From TK10-74A sp965263065 (lineage in GTDB: Bacteria > Chloroflexota > Dehalococcoidia > Bin125), in assembly GCA_965263065.1 (NCBI GenBank), contig CBDHGH010000003.1, positions 868,001 through 932,000 on the forward strand: 64,000 nucleotides of DNA, written 5' to 3'. The notes beneath the pieces are model-generated. The model was not told the DNA's origin and did no database searches. It worked only from the letters and a program-made list of their open reading frames with translations. A program made the translations under genes and the position numbers. This document shows, piece after piece, positions 34,774 to 44,863 of the stretch. The stretch's first letter is position 1; every line of letters starts with the position of its first letter.

Positions 34774-36189
34774 ATGGACATCACCGGACTGAGGCAGTAC
34801 ATGGACGACAACGACGTGGAGATCGTTGATCTGAAGTTCGCCGATCTGCTCGGCACCTGGCAGCACTTCTCGATCCTGCCGTCGCTGCTCGACGAATCCG
34901 CGCTGAGCGACGGACTCGGCTTCGACGGCAGCAGCATCCGCGCCTTCCAGGGCATCCACCGCTCCGACATGGTCCTCATCCCCGATGGGTCGACCGCGGT
35001 GATGGACCCGGCGACGAAGCACAACACGGTCTCGCTGATCTGCGACATCAAGGACCCGGTCACCGGGCAGCCGTATCACAAGGACCCGCGCGGCCTGGCC
35101 GCTCGCGCCGAGGCGCACCTGCGGAGCACCGGCATCGCCGACACGTCGTACTGGGGCCCCGAGGCCGAGTTCTTCGTCTTCGACGACGTCCGCTACGACT
35201 CCGAGCGCGAGACGTCCTACTACCGGCTGGACTCCGTGGAGGCGGCCTGGAACACGGGGCGCGACGAGGGGCCCAACCTGGGCTACAAGACCGACCACAA
35301 GGAGGGCTACTTCCCCACCGCCCCGCGCGACACGCTGCAGGACCTGCGCTCGGAGATGGTCCTGGAGATGCAGAAGGCGGGCATCGAGGTGGAGGTCCAC
35401 CACCACGAAGTCGCGACCGCCGGGCAGTGCGAAATCGACATGCGCTACGACACGCTGCGGACCATGGCCGACAACCTGATGATGTACAAGTACATCGTCC
35501 GCAACGTGGCCCGCGCCCACGGCAAGACGGTCACCTTCATGCCCAAGCCGATCTTCGAGGACAACGGCAACGGCATGCACGTCCACTCCTCGCTCTGGAA
35601 GGACGGCACGAACCTCTTCTTCGACGCCGAGGGCTACGGCATGATCTCGCAGCTCGCGCTCTACTACATCGGCGGGCTGATCAAGCACGGCCCGGCGCTG
35701 ATGGCGTTCTGCGCCCCCACCACGAACAGCTACAAGCGGCTCGTGCCGGGCTACGAGGCGCCCAACATCCTCGTCTACAGCGCCCGCAACCGCAGCGCCG
35801 CGATCCGCATCCCCATGCTCTCCTCGAACCCCAAGACCAAGCGGCTGGAGTTCCGGGCGCCGGATCCGACGGCCAACCCGTACCTCGCGTTCGCGGCCAT
35901 CCTGATGGCCGGCCTGGACGGCATCCAGAACAAGATCGACCCGGGCGACCCGATCGACGACGTCGACCTGTTCGACGTCGACCCGGAGGAACTGGGCTAC
36001 CCCACGGTCCCGGGCTCGCTGGAGGAAACGCTGCAGGCGCTGAACGACGACCACGACTTCCTGCTCAAGGGGGACGTCTTCTCCCAGGATCTGGTCGACA
36101 CCTGGATCAGTTACAAGCTGGAGAACGAAGTCGCCGCGGTCCGCATCCGCCCGCACCCGCACGAGTTCCACCTCTACTTCGACGCCTAG
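34774..36189 (+). CDS. glnA: Glutamine synthetase type I
   Basis: 471-residue type I glutamine synthetase, ATP-dependent ligation of ammonia to glutamate. LGFDGSSIRAFQ, the metal/ammonia site WGPEAEFFVFD, HHHEVATAGQCEID, KPIFEDNGNGMHVH and ARNRSAAIRIP are all present. The Tyr that is adenylylated in enteric GlnA (NLYDLPPEE) is Phe400 here (DLFDVDPEE), so covalent control by GlnE at this site is not possible. ATG at 34774, GGGAGG upstream; an in-frame ATG at 34699 would add an unconserved segment. Followed by a second, shorter glnA. Confidence 0.95.
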   Translation: MDITGLRQYMDDNDVEIVDLKFADLLGTWQHFSILPSLLDESALSDGLGFDGSSIRAFQGIHRSDMVLIPDGSTAVMDPATKHNTVSLICDIKDPVTGQPYHKDPRGLAARAEAHLRSTGIADTSYWGPEAEFFVFDDVRYDSERETSYYRLDSVEAAWNTGRDEGPNLGYKTDHKEGYFPTAPRDTLQDLRSEMVLEMQKAGIEVEVHHHEVATAGQCEIDMRYDTLRTMADNLMMYKYIVRNVARAHGKTVTFMPKPIFEDNGNGMHVHSSLWKDGTNLFFDAEGYGMISQLALYYIGGLIKHGPALMAFCAPTTNSYKRLVPGYEAPNILVYSARNRSAAIRIPMLSSNPKTKRLEFRAPDPTANPYLAFAAILMAGLDGIQNKIDPGDPIDDVDLFDVDPEELGYPTVPGSLEETLQALNDDHDFLLKGDVFSQDLVDTWISYKLENEVAAVRIRPHPHEFHLYFDA

Positions 36190-36255
36190 CGCGGCCTGGG
36201 ACGCGGGCAGGGGACGCTGGCGCACGCGCAGGTCTCACGGAGGGAGCGGCCCCGG

Positions 36256-37584
36256 ATGGCTGCCGAGACCACGGAATACGTCATCGCGACGGCCCGCGAG
36301 GCCGACGTCAAGTTCATCCGGCTCTGGTTCACCGACATCCTGGGCTCGCTGAAGTCGTTCGCGATCACGGTCGGCGAGTTGGAGGCCGCGCTGGAGCGGG
36401 GCATGGGCTTCGACGGCTCCTCGATTGAGGGCTTCGCCCGCGTCGATGAGTCGGACATGATCGCCCGGCCGGACCCCGCGACGTTCGTCGTGCTGCCCTG
36501 GCGGCCGCAGCAGCACCGCGTGGCGCGCATGTTCTGCGACATCCACATGCCGGACGGCTCCCCGTTCGAGGGCGACCCGCGCTTCGTGCTGCGCCGCCAG
36601 CTCGAGCGCGCGGCGGAGGCCGGCTTCACGTTCTACGTGGGGCCCGAGCTGGAGTGGTTCTACTTCAAAGCGCCGGACAACCCGGAGCCGCTCGACGCCG
36701 GCGGCTACTTCGACCTGACGCCGCTGGACACGGCCAGCGACCTGCGCCGGGAGACGGTGCTGATGCTCGAGGAGATGGGCATCGCGGTGGAGTACAGCCA
36801 CCACGAGGTGGCGCCCTCGCAGCACGAGATCGACCTGCGCTACACGGACGCCCTGACGATGGCCGACGCGACCATGACCTACCGGCTGGTGGTCAAGGAG
36901 ATCGCGATCAAGCACGGCGTGCACGCGTCGTTCATGCCCAAGCCGCTGACGACCGAGAACGGCAGCGGGATGCACCTGTATCAGTCGCTGTTCCGGGGCG
37001 ACGAGAACATGTTCTTCGCGCCCGAGGCGGCGTCGCACCTGTCGCCGATGGCGGGGCACTACATCGCCGGGCTGCTGCGGCACGCGCGGGAGTTCACGCT
37101 GGTCACGAATCAGTGGGTGAACAGCTACAAGCGGCTGCGGCCGGGCTACGAGGCGCCGGTCTACATCACCTGGGCGACGCGCAACCGCAGCGACCTGATC
37201 CGCGTGCCCGAGTACCAGCCCGGGCGCGCCAAGGCGACGCGCATCGAGTACCGCGCGGCCGACGCGGCCTGCAACCCCTATCTGGCCTTCGCGGTGCTGC
37301 TGGCCGCCGGCCTGAAGGGCATCGAGGAGGCGTACGAACTCCCCGCCCCCACCGAGGAGAACGTCTTCCTGCTCGACGACGCCACCCGGCGCGCGCGCCG
37401 CATCGGGCTCCTGCCCGGCTCGCTGGGCGAGGCGATCGACCTCTTCGCGGCCAGCGACTTCATGCGCGAGACGCTGGGCCGGCACGTGTTCGAGAGCATC
37501 CTGGCCAACAAGCGCATCGAGTGGGACGCCTACCAGGCGCACGTCACCGACTTCGAGCGCGAGCGCTACCTGCCGATCCTGTAG
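36256..37584 (+). CDS. glnA: Glutamine synthetase, shorter type I paralogue
   Basis: 442-residue glutamine synthetase paralogue. MGFDGSSIEGFARVDESDM, GPELEWFYF, HHEVAPSQHEIDLRY, MPKPLTTENGSGMHLYQS and the arginine site ATRNRSDLIRVP are intact, so it should be catalytic. It lacks the adenylylation loop (the equivalent is TEENVFLLDDATRRARRIG), as in the feedback-inhibited GSI-alpha group. GSI-alpha enzymes in Firmicutes are partners of GlnR; whether that holds here is unknown. It starts 66 bp after glnA1 with a GGAGGGAG site, so the two form an operon. Convergent with nuoN. Confidence 0.94.
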   Translation: MAAETTEYVIATAREADVKFIRLWFTDILGSLKSFAITVGELEAALERGMGFDGSSIEGFARVDESDMIARPDPATFVVLPWRPQQHRVARMFCDIHMPDGSPFEGDPRFVLRRQLERAAEAGFTFYVGPELEWFYFKAPDNPEPLDAGGYFDLTPLDTASDLRRETVLMLEEMGIAVEYSHHEVAPSQHEIDLRYTDALTMADATMTYRLVVKEIAIKHGVHASFMPKPLTTENGSGMHLYQSLFRGDENMFFAPEAASHLSPMAGHYIAGLLRHAREFTLVTNQWVNSYKRLRPGYEAPVYITWATRNRSDLIRVPEYQPGRAKATRIEYRAADAACNPYLAFAVLLAAGLKGIEEAYELPAPTEENVFLLDDATRRARRIGLLPGSLGEAIDLFAASDFMRETLGRHVFESILANKRIEWDAYQAHVTDFERERYLPIL

Positions 37585-37611
37585 TCCGGCGCAGACACGC
37601 AGGCCCCGCGG

Positions 37612-39150
37612 CTAAAGCCCGGGGAATAGCATCGACGTGGACGCGTCGATGGCCTTGAAGAGCGGCGCCGGGTAGAGCCCCACCAGGAACACCGCCCCGG
37701 TCAGCACGGCCAGCGCGCCCATCATCGGCAGCGGCACCGCGAAGCGGCCCGTGTCGGCGCCCTCCGGCTTGTAGAGGTACATCTGCTTGATCACCATCAG
37801 GTAGTAGTAGAGCGACACGAACGAGACGGTGACGGCGATCGCGGCCAGCCAGAGATGGCCGTTGTTGGCCGCCACCTGGAAGATGATGAACTTGGTCGCG
37901 AAGCCGGCGAAGAGCGGCATCCCGGCCAGGGAGAACAGCCCCACCGAGAGCAGCAGGGCCAGCACGGGCTGCCGCTCGGCGAGCCCGCGCAGGTCGGCGA
38001 TGTCGTCCTTGCCGGTGCGGTTGTAGAACGCGATCAGCGCCGTGAAGACCAGCAGGTTCGTCGCCACGTAGCCCATCAGGTGCAGGACCAGCGCCGTGGC
38101 GGCGTCGTGCGACTGCACCAGCGAGCCGGCGTCGAGCGCCACGATGCCGATCAGCAAGTAGCCCACCTGCCCGATCGAGGAGTAGGCCATCAGGCGCTTG
38201 AGGTTCGTCTGGCGCAGCGCGATCAGGTTGCCGGTGATCATCGTCATCGCGGCGATGACCGCGACCAGCCAGGACCACTCGGCGGCGGCGGGCAGCAGCG
38301 CCTCCGCGAAAAAGCGCAGGAAGAACGCGAACGCGGCGGCCTTGCCGGCGGCGCTCAGGAAGGCCGTCACGGGCAGCGGCGCGCCCTGGTAGGCGTCGGG
38401 CGTCCACTGGTGGAAGGGCACGGCCGACACCTTGAAGCCCAGCCCGGCGACGATCAGCACCAGCGAGACGATGATCGCGGGGCGGACGTCGCCCGGGATG
38501 GGCAGGGCGCGGTCGATCGTGGCGGCGCTGAAGTTGCCGAGCTGCTGGGCGATGTTGCGGCCCGCATCAATGCCGTCGGGCTCGATGGCGCTGTAGGTCG
38601 TGGCGCCGGTGACGCCGTAGAGGATGCTGAGCCCGTAGAGGAACAGCGCCGACGAGAAGGCGCCCAGCAGCAGGTACTTGAGCGAGCCCTCGTTGGAGAA
38701 CGGGTTGAGCTTGTTGAAGCCCACCAGGATGTAGAGGCTGAACGACATCAGCTCGAGCGACAGGTAGGCGGTGATCAGCTCGCGCGAGGACGCGAGCAGC
38801 ATCATGCCCAGCGTCGCGAACATGATCAGGCCGTAGAACTCGCCCTGATGCTTGAGCCGGTCGCCCGCGAATTGGATGCTGGCCAGGATCGCGAAGGCGG
38901 CGATGCCCAGGAAGAAGACGCGGAAGAGGACCGTGTAGTTGTCGACCGCCAGGACGTTGGCGAAGTCGTCGTTGACGTTGATGTAGAAGACCGCCGTCAG
39001 CACCAGCAGCACGACCAGCCCGGCGACGGAGAGGTAGCCCCATACCTCCTGCGGCACGCGCCGGAAGCTCACGGCTCCCGCCACGATCAGCGTGGCGAAG
39101 CTGGCCAGGACCAGTTCGGGGATGATCAGGCTGTATTCGAGGTCCATCAT
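37612..39150 (-). CDS. nuoN: NADH-quinone oxidoreductase subunit N
   Basis: 512-residue antiporter-like membrane subunit of complex I, about 14 hydrophobic helices. The core LKYLLLGAFSSALFLYGLSILYG, KVSAVPFHQWTPDAYQGAPLPVTAFLSAAGKAAAF and MAYSSIGQVGY with proton-channel Lys and Glu are present. Last gene of the nuo cluster; ATG overlaps the nuoM stop as ATGA. Convergent with glnA2. Confidence 0.96.
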   Translation of the reverse strand: MMDLEYSLIIPELVLASFATLIVAGAVSFRRVPQEVWGYLSVAGLVVLLVLTAVFYINVNDDFANVLAVDNYTVLFRVFFLGIAAFAILASIQFAGDRLKHQGEFYGLIMFATLGMMLLASSRELITAYLSLELMSFSLYILVGFNKLNPFSNEGSLKYLLLGAFSSALFLYGLSILYGVTGATTYSAIEPDGIDAGRNIAQQLGNFSAATIDRALPIPGDVRPAIIVSLVLIVAGLGFKVSAVPFHQWTPDAYQGAPLPVTAFLSAAGKAAAFAFFLRFFAEALLPAAAEWSWLVAVIAAMTMITGNLIALRQTNLKRLMAYSSIGQVGYLLIGIVALDAGSLVQSHDAATALVLHLMGYVATNLLVFTALIAFYNRTGKDDIADLRGLAERQPVLALLLSVGLFSLAGMPLFAGFATKFIIFQVAANNGHLWLAAIAVTVSFVSLYYYLMVIKQMYLYKPEGADTGRFAVPLPMMGALAVLTGAVFLVGLYPAPLFKAIDASTSMLFPGL

Positions 39151-40673
39151 CCGCCCCGAACCACGGGCAGGTTAGCCAGGCTGCCACCTACCGCATCGAC
39201 GCTGGGCAGTTCGAGCACCGCGCTGGCGATGCGGTCGACGAAGGGGTCGGGCCAGACGCCCATCGCGACGATTGGGGTCAGCAGCATCAGCCCCGCGGCC
39301 AGCTCCCAGCGGGTGATGTCGTGCAGGCTGTCCCAGCGCTCGTTGAAGGGGCCCAGCGCCGCCCGGCCCAGCAGTCGCAGGACGTAGACGGCGGTCAGCG
39401 CGGCCGAGAGCACGCCGATGGCCGCCCAGAAGGGGAACACGCTGACGGCGCCGACGAAGATGTGGAACTCGGCCACGAAGCCACTCAGCCCGGGTAAGCC
39501 GAGCGAGGCCAGCCCGGCGATGCCGAAGAAGATCACGAACAGCGGCATGCGTTTGATGATCCCGCCGAACTGCGTGATGTCGCGGGTGTGGGCCTGGTCG
39601 TAGATCGCGCCGACCATGGCGAAGAAGAGGGCCGTCATGACGCCGTGGCTGAACATCTGCAGGGTCGCGCCGGTGACGCCGATCGTGTTCATCGTGCCCA
39701 GGCCCATGAGCACGAAGCCCATATGGCTGACGGAGGAATAGCCGACCACGAACTTGAGGTCGGTCTGGTGGATCGCCGAGAAGGCCCCGTAGATGGCGGC
39801 GATGCCGCCCAGCACCAGCAGCACCGGCATCCAGAGGTCGGTGCCGGCGGGCAGGATCTCGATGCCCAGCCGGATGATGCCGAAGGCGCCCAGCTTCATC
39901 AGCACGCCCGCGTGCAGCATCGAGACGGCCGTGGGGGCCGCGACGTGGCCGTCGGGCGACCAGGTGTGGAAGGGCCAGAGGCCGGCCAGGACCCCGCAGC
40001 CGATCATGAAGAAGGGGAAGAAGGTGTTGGCGAAGGATTTGCCGAACTCGACCTCGCGCAGAACGCCCATGTCGAAGGTGCCGGCCCCGGCCTCGGTGAA
40101 GACGGCGAAGATGCCGATGAAGACCAGCACCGATCCGCCCACCAGCACCATGGTGAGCTTCATCGCGCCGTATTCCTTGTTGGTGCTGCCCCAGACCACG
40201 ATCAGCAGGTACATGGGCAGCACGGCGAGCTCGTAGAAGAAGAACCAGAAGAACAGGTCCTGGCTGATGTAGACGCCGAAGACGCCCGCCACCAGCGCCC
40301 AGAAGAGGACGAAGAAGTCCTTGTTGCGGTAGTCGATCTTCCACGACACCAGCACGCCGGCGCAGGCCACGATGCCGTTCAGCAGCACCAGCGCCGCGGC
40401 GATCCCGTCGATGGCCAGGAACAGCGAGATGCCGTTCTCCCGGAACATGCCGACGTTCTCGATCCAGACGTAGCGCAGCGCGAACTGCAGGCCGCCCTCC
40501 TTGTAGTCGAAGGCGGCGAAGACGATGACGGAGACGACGAAGACGGCCACGCCGGCGACGAGCGCGATCACCCGCACCACCTGGTCGTGGCGGCTGGGCG
40601 TGAGCATCGTCAGGATGCCGGCGGCGCCCGGGATCAGCAGCAGCACGAGTAGCAGTGCGCCGACGTCGTTCAC
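39147..40673 (-). CDS. nuoM: NADH-quinone oxidoreductase subunit M
   Basis: 508-residue antiporter-like subunit, proton-pumping. LWPFHTWSPDGHVAAPTAVSMLHAGVLMKLGAFGIIR holds the key channel lysines and glutamate position; VVGYSSVSHMGFVLMG and FGGIIKRMPLF are conserved. The start is GTG at 40673. Overlaps nuoN by 4 nt. Confidence 0.96.
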   Translation of the reverse strand: MNDVGALLLVLLLIPGAAGILTMLTPSRHDQVVRVIALVAGVAVFVVSVIVFAAFDYKEGGLQFALRYVWIENVGMFRENGISLFLAIDGIAAALVLLNGIVACAGVLVSWKIDYRNKDFFVLFWALVAGVFGVYISQDLFFWFFFYELAVLPMYLLIVVWGSTNKEYGAMKLTMVLVGGSVLVFIGIFAVFTEAGAGTFDMGVLREVEFGKSFANTFFPFFMIGCGVLAGLWPFHTWSPDGHVAAPTAVSMLHAGVLMKLGAFGIIRLGIEILPAGTDLWMPVLLVLGGIAAIYGAFSAIHQTDLKFVVGYSSVSHMGFVLMGLGTMNTIGVTGATLQMFSHGVMTALFFAMVGAIYDQAHTRDITQFGGIIKRMPLFVIFFGIAGLASLGLPGLSGFVAEFHIFVGAVSVFPFWAAIGVLSAALTAVYVLRLLGRAALGPFNERWDSLHDITRWELAAGLMLLTPIVAMGVWPDPFVDRIASAVLELPSVDAVGGSLANLPVVRGG

Positions 40674-40751
40674 CGGTCCCCGTTTCTCATCCCCCGGCGC
40701 ACCTGACGCCGGCGGTCCCTGCGCACCCGGCGCTGCCGCCGGGCGCGTCTC

Positions 40752-42689
40752 CTAGTTGAGTCGCAGCAGGAAGCCCAGCGCTCCCAGCAGTGCGACGCCG
40801 ACGATCATCAGCAGCGCGTAGTCCGGCAGGCGGCCGGTCACGTGCCGGCGCACCCGCTCGCCGGCCCAGCGCGTCAGGTTGGCCGGGCCGTTGATGCCGG
40901 TGTTGTTGACGACCATGCGGTCGAACGCGGCGACCAGATGCCCGAGGGGCAGCACCGCGTGGTCGATGACCCACTGGTAGGCCTCATCGAAGTAGAACTT
41001 GTTCTCCAGCGCCGCCGCCATGCGCGGCTGCCGCTCGCGCAGCGCCTGGGCGCGGCGGGCGTTGTGGCCGTAGAACAGCCACCAGGCCGTCCCGATGCCC
41101 AGCAGCGAGACGAGGCCGGTGGCGGCGGCGAGCAGCGAGTTGAAGTGGAACGCCTCGGGCTCGGGGTAGTAGATGTACTGGTTGATGCCGCCCGGGAAGC
41201 CGAACCAGTCGCCCACCTGGTCCATGGCGAACCAGCCGGCGAGGGCGGTCAGCACGGTCAGGAAGACGAGCGGGATCAGCATCAGCGCCGGCGCCTCGCG
41301 GGTGCGCCGGATGACGTCGAGATCCTTGGGCGCGCCGAAGAAGGTGATCATCACCAGCCGCGCCATGTACACCGCCGAGAGGAAGGCGGCGACGCCCAGC
41401 AGGATCAGGATCGCCTCGTGCTGCGTCGACTCGACGACGGTGAAGATCTCGTCCTTCGAGAAGAAGCCCGACAGCGGCGCGATGCCGGCCAGCGCCAGGG
41501 CGGAGAGGATGAACGTGCCGGCCGTGACCGGCATGCGCCACCAGAGGCCGCCCAGCCGGCGGGCGTCCTGCTCGTCGCTCATGTGGATGATCGAGCCGGC
41601 GCCGAGGAACAGCGTCGCCTTGAAGAACGCATGCGTCATCAGATGCAGCATCGCGATGCCGACGGCGCCGGCGCCCAGCGCCACGAACATGAAGCCCAGT
41701 TGGCTCACCGTGGAGTAGGCCAGCACGCGCTTGATGTCGGTCTGGGCGAGGGCGATCAGGCCCGCCAGCAGCGCCGTGATCAGGCCCACCGCCAGCACCA
41801 CCTCCAGCGCGCCGGGCGTCACGTCGAACAGCGGCAGCAGGCGCGCCACCAGGTAGACGCCGGCGACCACCATCGTGGCGGCGTGGATCAGCGCCGAGAC
41901 CGGCGTGGGGCCCTCCATCGCGTCCGGCAGCCAGACGTGGAAGGGGAACTGCGCGCTCTTGCCCATCGCGCCCAGGAAGACGAGCAGCACCGACAGCGTC
42001 AGGTAGGCGTCGCCCATGACCTGCGGCAGGTCGTTGAGGCGGCCCGCCTGGGCGGCCTGGATGACCTCGCTGATCTGGAAGCTGCCGGTCGCGCGCCAGA
42101 GCAGGATGATGCCGATCAGCAGCCCGACGTCGCCCAGGCGCGTCGTGATGAACGCTTTCTTGGCCGCTTCCACGGCCGAGGGGCGCTCGTAGTAGAAGCC
42201 GATCAGCAGGAAGGAGCAGACGCCGACGCCCTCCCAGGCGACGTAGAGCAGCAGCAGGTTGTCGGCCAGGACCAGCGCCAGCATCGAGCCGACGAACAGG
42301 CTCAGCACCGCGAAGTACCACCAGTAGCGCGCCTCGGGCTTGCCGTGATGGCGCATGTATTGCGTGGAGTAGAGGTTGACCATCAGCCCCACGGTGGCGA
42401 TCACGCCGATCATCACGACCGCGATCGAGTCCAGCGTCCAGCCGATGCGCAGGGAGAAGTCGCCCGCCTCCAGCCAGGTGAAGCCGCTGTTGGCGATCCC
42501 GCCCAACCCGTCGCCGATGGAGCCCAGCTGCTCCGTCAGCACGACGAAGAACAGCACGAAGACGGCCCCGATCGCGCCGATCGAGAGCCAGTCGCCGCCG
42601 CGCGGCAGGAAGCGGCCCACCAGGAACAGCACGAAGAAGGCGCAGACGGGCAGCGCGGGCAGGATCCAGACGTGCTCCATCCAGAACAT
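40752..42689 (-). CDS. nuoL: NADH-quinone oxidoreductase subunit L
   Basis: 645-residue NuoL, the distal antiporter subunit with the long lateral C-terminal helix; total length fits. YVAWEGVGVCSFLLIGFYYERPSAVEAAKKAF, FHVWLPDAMEGPTPVSALIHAATMVVAGVYLVAR and the HL-helix region near the C-terminus are present. ATG at 42689. A 71-bp gap separates it from nuoK. Confidence 0.96.
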   Translation of the reverse strand: MFWMEHVWILPALPVCAFFVLFLVGRFLPRGGDWLSIGAIGAVFVLFFVVLTEQLGSIGDGLGGIANSGFTWLEAGDFSLRIGWTLDSIAVVMIGVIATVGLMVNLYSTQYMRHHGKPEARYWWYFAVLSLFVGSMLALVLADNLLLLYVAWEGVGVCSFLLIGFYYERPSAVEAAKKAFITTRLGDVGLLIGIILLWRATGSFQISEVIQAAQAGRLNDLPQVMGDAYLTLSVLLVFLGAMGKSAQFPFHVWLPDAMEGPTPVSALIHAATMVVAGVYLVARLLPLFDVTPGALEVVLAVGLITALLAGLIALAQTDIKRVLAYSTVSQLGFMFVALGAGAVGIAMLHLMTHAFFKATLFLGAGSIIHMSDEQDARRLGGLWWRMPVTAGTFILSALALAGIAPLSGFFSKDEIFTVVESTQHEAILILLGVAAFLSAVYMARLVMITFFGAPKDLDVIRRTREAPALMLIPLVFLTVLTALAGWFAMDQVGDWFGFPGGINQYIYYPEPEAFHFNSLLAAATGLVSLLGIGTAWWLFYGHNARRAQALRERQPRMAAALENKFYFDEAYQWVIDHAVLPLGHLVAAFDRMVVNNTGINGPANLTRWAGERVRRHVTGRLPDYALLMIVGVALLGALGFLLRLN

Positions 42690-42760
42690 CTAGCGCCGCC
42701 CCCTCGTTGCTGGGGCCGCGGGCGCGGAGGGCGGCGTCGGCGGGAGGGTCAGCACGGCGC

Positions 42761-43075
42761 CTACCACTTGAGAAGGTTCACTTCGTCGACGTTGGCGGTG
42801 GCGCGGTTGCGGAACGTGCGCACCACGATGCCGAGCGCCAGCGCCACCTCGGCGGCCGCCACGACGATCAGGAAGAAGGCGAAGATGATGCCGGTGAAGT
42901 TGCCGAACTCGATCTTGCCGTAGACCGCGAAGGCCACCAGGTTGAGGCTGACGGCGCTCAGCATGATCTCGACGGACATCAGGATCAGGATCGCGTTGCG
43001 GCGCGTGAGCACGCCCATCACGCCGATGGCGAAGAGGATCGCGTTGATCACGAGCACGTGCTCGATGGGTGGCAC
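42761..43075 (-). CDS. nuoK: NADH-quinone oxidoreductase subunit K
   Basis: 104-residue subunit with three membrane helices; the conserved glutamates lie in LMSVEIMLSAVSLNLVAF and IVVAAAEVALALGIVVR. Start is GTG at 43075, overlapping the nuoJ stop as TAGTG. Confidence 0.95.
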   Translation of the reverse strand: MPPIEHVLVINAILFAIGVMGVLTRRNAILILMSVEIMLSAVSLNLVAFAVYGKIEFGNFTGIIFAFFLIVVAAAEVALALGIVVRTFRNRATANVDEVNLLKW

Positions 43076-43581
43076 TAGCCCTCCTCGTCTTCCGGCGTGG
43101 CCAGCAGGATCGCGCCGTCGAGGGCGATCGAGAGCAGAATCCCCACCACGATGAAGGGCACGACCCAGACCGTGAAGATGACGTCGCCGATGGCCTCGAA
43201 GGGCACCGGCTCAATGCCGCCGCGGTCGGCGGGGGTGACCCAGTCGGTGCCCACGGCCGCCCCGATCAGCGCGGCCAGCAGGCCCAGGGAGGCCAGCACG
43301 CCCAGCGGGCGCGTCTTGCCGAACAGGGCCTGGGGGCGTTCGCGGACGCGCGTCAGCATGAGCGCGAAGAGGATCAGGATGACGACCGCGCCGCCGTAGA
43401 TCAGCAGCTGCACCAGGGCCAGGAACTCCACCGTCAGGAGCAGGTACATGGCCGCCACGCCGCCCAGCGTCGCGATGAAGAGCAGCGCCGCGTAGACGAT
43501 GTTGCCGGCCATCGTGACGCCCAAGGCGCTCAGCAGCGTCAGCACGGCGATGGCGTAGAAGATGATCTCGGTTGCGCTCAT
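43075..43581 (-). CDS. nuoJ: NADH-quinone oxidoreductase subunit J
   Basis: 168-residue membrane subunit with about five helices; GNIVYAALLFIATLGGVAAMYLLLTVEFLALVQLLIYGGAVVILILFALML is the family core (shown in part: FLALVQLLIYGGAV). ATG at 43581; a longer frame to 43659 is not supported. The gap to nuoH is 79 bp, which leaves no room for nuoI. Confidence 0.95.
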   Translation of the reverse strand: MSATEIIFYAIAVLTLLSALGVTMAGNIVYAALLFIATLGGVAAMYLLLTVEFLALVQLLIYGGAVVILILFALMLTRVRERPQALFGKTRPLGVLASLGLLAALIGAAVGTDWVTPADRGGIEPVPFEAIGDVIFTVWVVPFIVVGILLSIALDGAILLATPEDEEG

Positions 43582-43660
43582 GCTCCACCCGGATTGGCCC
43601 CTTCCGGGGGCCTGCGCGTTCAGTAGTGGGCCCGTGCCGTGGCGCGGGCCCGCTCGCACG

Positions 43661-44863
43661 TCAGTCGCCGGCGGCGACCTCGGTGCTCGTGACGAGGCGC
43701 GGTCGCGCCGGTTCCAAGTGAATCGACTGGCCGCCCGCCTTGGAACGAGTCAGAACGTAAATCAGGGCCACCAGTGAGACAAGCAACGCCAATGAGACCA
43801 GCGCCACGATCCAGTCGGCGCCGCCGTAGGCGAGGATGATGCCGTTGGCCAGCACCTGCAGCAGGGCGAAGGGCAGCAGCACCTTCCAGGAGAAGGCCAT
43901 CAGCTGGTCGATGCGCAGGCGCGGGAACATGGCTCGCAGCCAGAACAGCACGAAGATCAGCGCGCCGGCCTTGAGGAGCGTCAGCACGATCTGCAGGCCC
44001 AGTCCGCCGTCCTCGCCGTAGGGGAAGTTCCAGCCGCCCAGGAAGACGGTCGAGGCGAGCATCACCATCAGGAACAGGCCCGTGTATTCGGCCAGGAAGA
44101 ACAGGCTCCAGCGGATGCCGCTGTACTCGACGAAGTAGCCCCCCACGACCTCCGACTCCGCCACCGGCATGTCGAAGGGCGGGCGATGCAGTTCGGCCAG
44201 CGCGCCGATCATGAAGATCACGAAGCCCAGCGGCTGCAGCACGATGTAGGGCGTCGTGCGCTGGTCGCCGGCGATGAAGTTGAGGTTCAGCGCCCCGCCC
44301 ACCAGGCCGTCGTCCTGCAGGTGGCCGGCCGCGATCATGATCACGCCCGCCGCCGCCAGCAGCATGGGCAGCTCGTACGAGATGGCCTGCGCCGCGGCGC
44401 GGATGCCGCCCAGCAGGGCGTACTTGTTGTCCGACCCCCAGCCGGCCATGATCACACCTATGATGCTGAGTCCCAGCACCGCGAAGACGTAGAGGAAGCC
44501 CAGTTCCAGGTCGCGGATGAACCAGGTCTCCGTGAAGGGGATGGGGACGAACATCAGGAACACCGGCACGAAGACGAAGAACACCGCCAGCTCGAACACC
44601 CAGCGGTCGGCCGAGTCGGGGCGCACGTCCTCCTTCGTGAGCAGCTTGATGGCGTCGGCGAGCGACTGCAGGATGCCCATTGGGCCGGTGCGCGTGGGGC
44701 CCACGCGGGCCTGGAAGCGGGCCAGCACCTTGCGCTCCAGGTAGATCAGCGCCAGCGCGTTGATGGTCATCAGCGCGACGATGAAGACCAGCCGGATCAG
44801 GGCGTCGATCCAGTCGGGCATGCCGATCCCGGCGAACTCGCTGAGCATGATGGCGTCGGGCAT
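43661..44863 (-). CDS. nuoH: NADH-quinone oxidoreductase subunit H
   Basis: 400-residue subunit at the quinone-binding junction, eight or more helices. LERKVLARFQARVGPTRTGP is the signature N-terminal segment, and AELHRPPFDMPVAESEVVGGYFVEYSG is the conserved E-channel loop. The C-terminal ~45 residues contain two extra hydrophobic/charged stretches. Starts immediately before the nuoD stop. Confidence 0.96.
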   Translation of the reverse strand: MPDAIMLSEFAGIGMPDWIDALIRLVFIVALMTINALALIYLERKVLARFQARVGPTRTGPMGILQSLADAIKLLTKEDVRPDSADRWVFELAVFFVFVPVFLMFVPIPFTETWFIRDLELGFLYVFAVLGLSIIGVIMAGWGSDNKYALLGGIRAAAQAISYELPMLLAAAGVIMIAAGHLQDDGLVGGALNLNFIAGDQRTTPYIVLQPLGFVIFMIGALAELHRPPFDMPVAESEVVGGYFVEYSGIRWSLFFLAEYTGLFLMVMLASTVFLGGWNFPYGEDGGLGLQIVLTLLKAGALIFVLFWLRAMFPRLRIDQLMAFSWKVLLPFALLQVLANGIILAYGGADWIVALVSLALLVSLVALIYVLTRSKAGGQSIHLEPARPRLVTSTEVAAGD

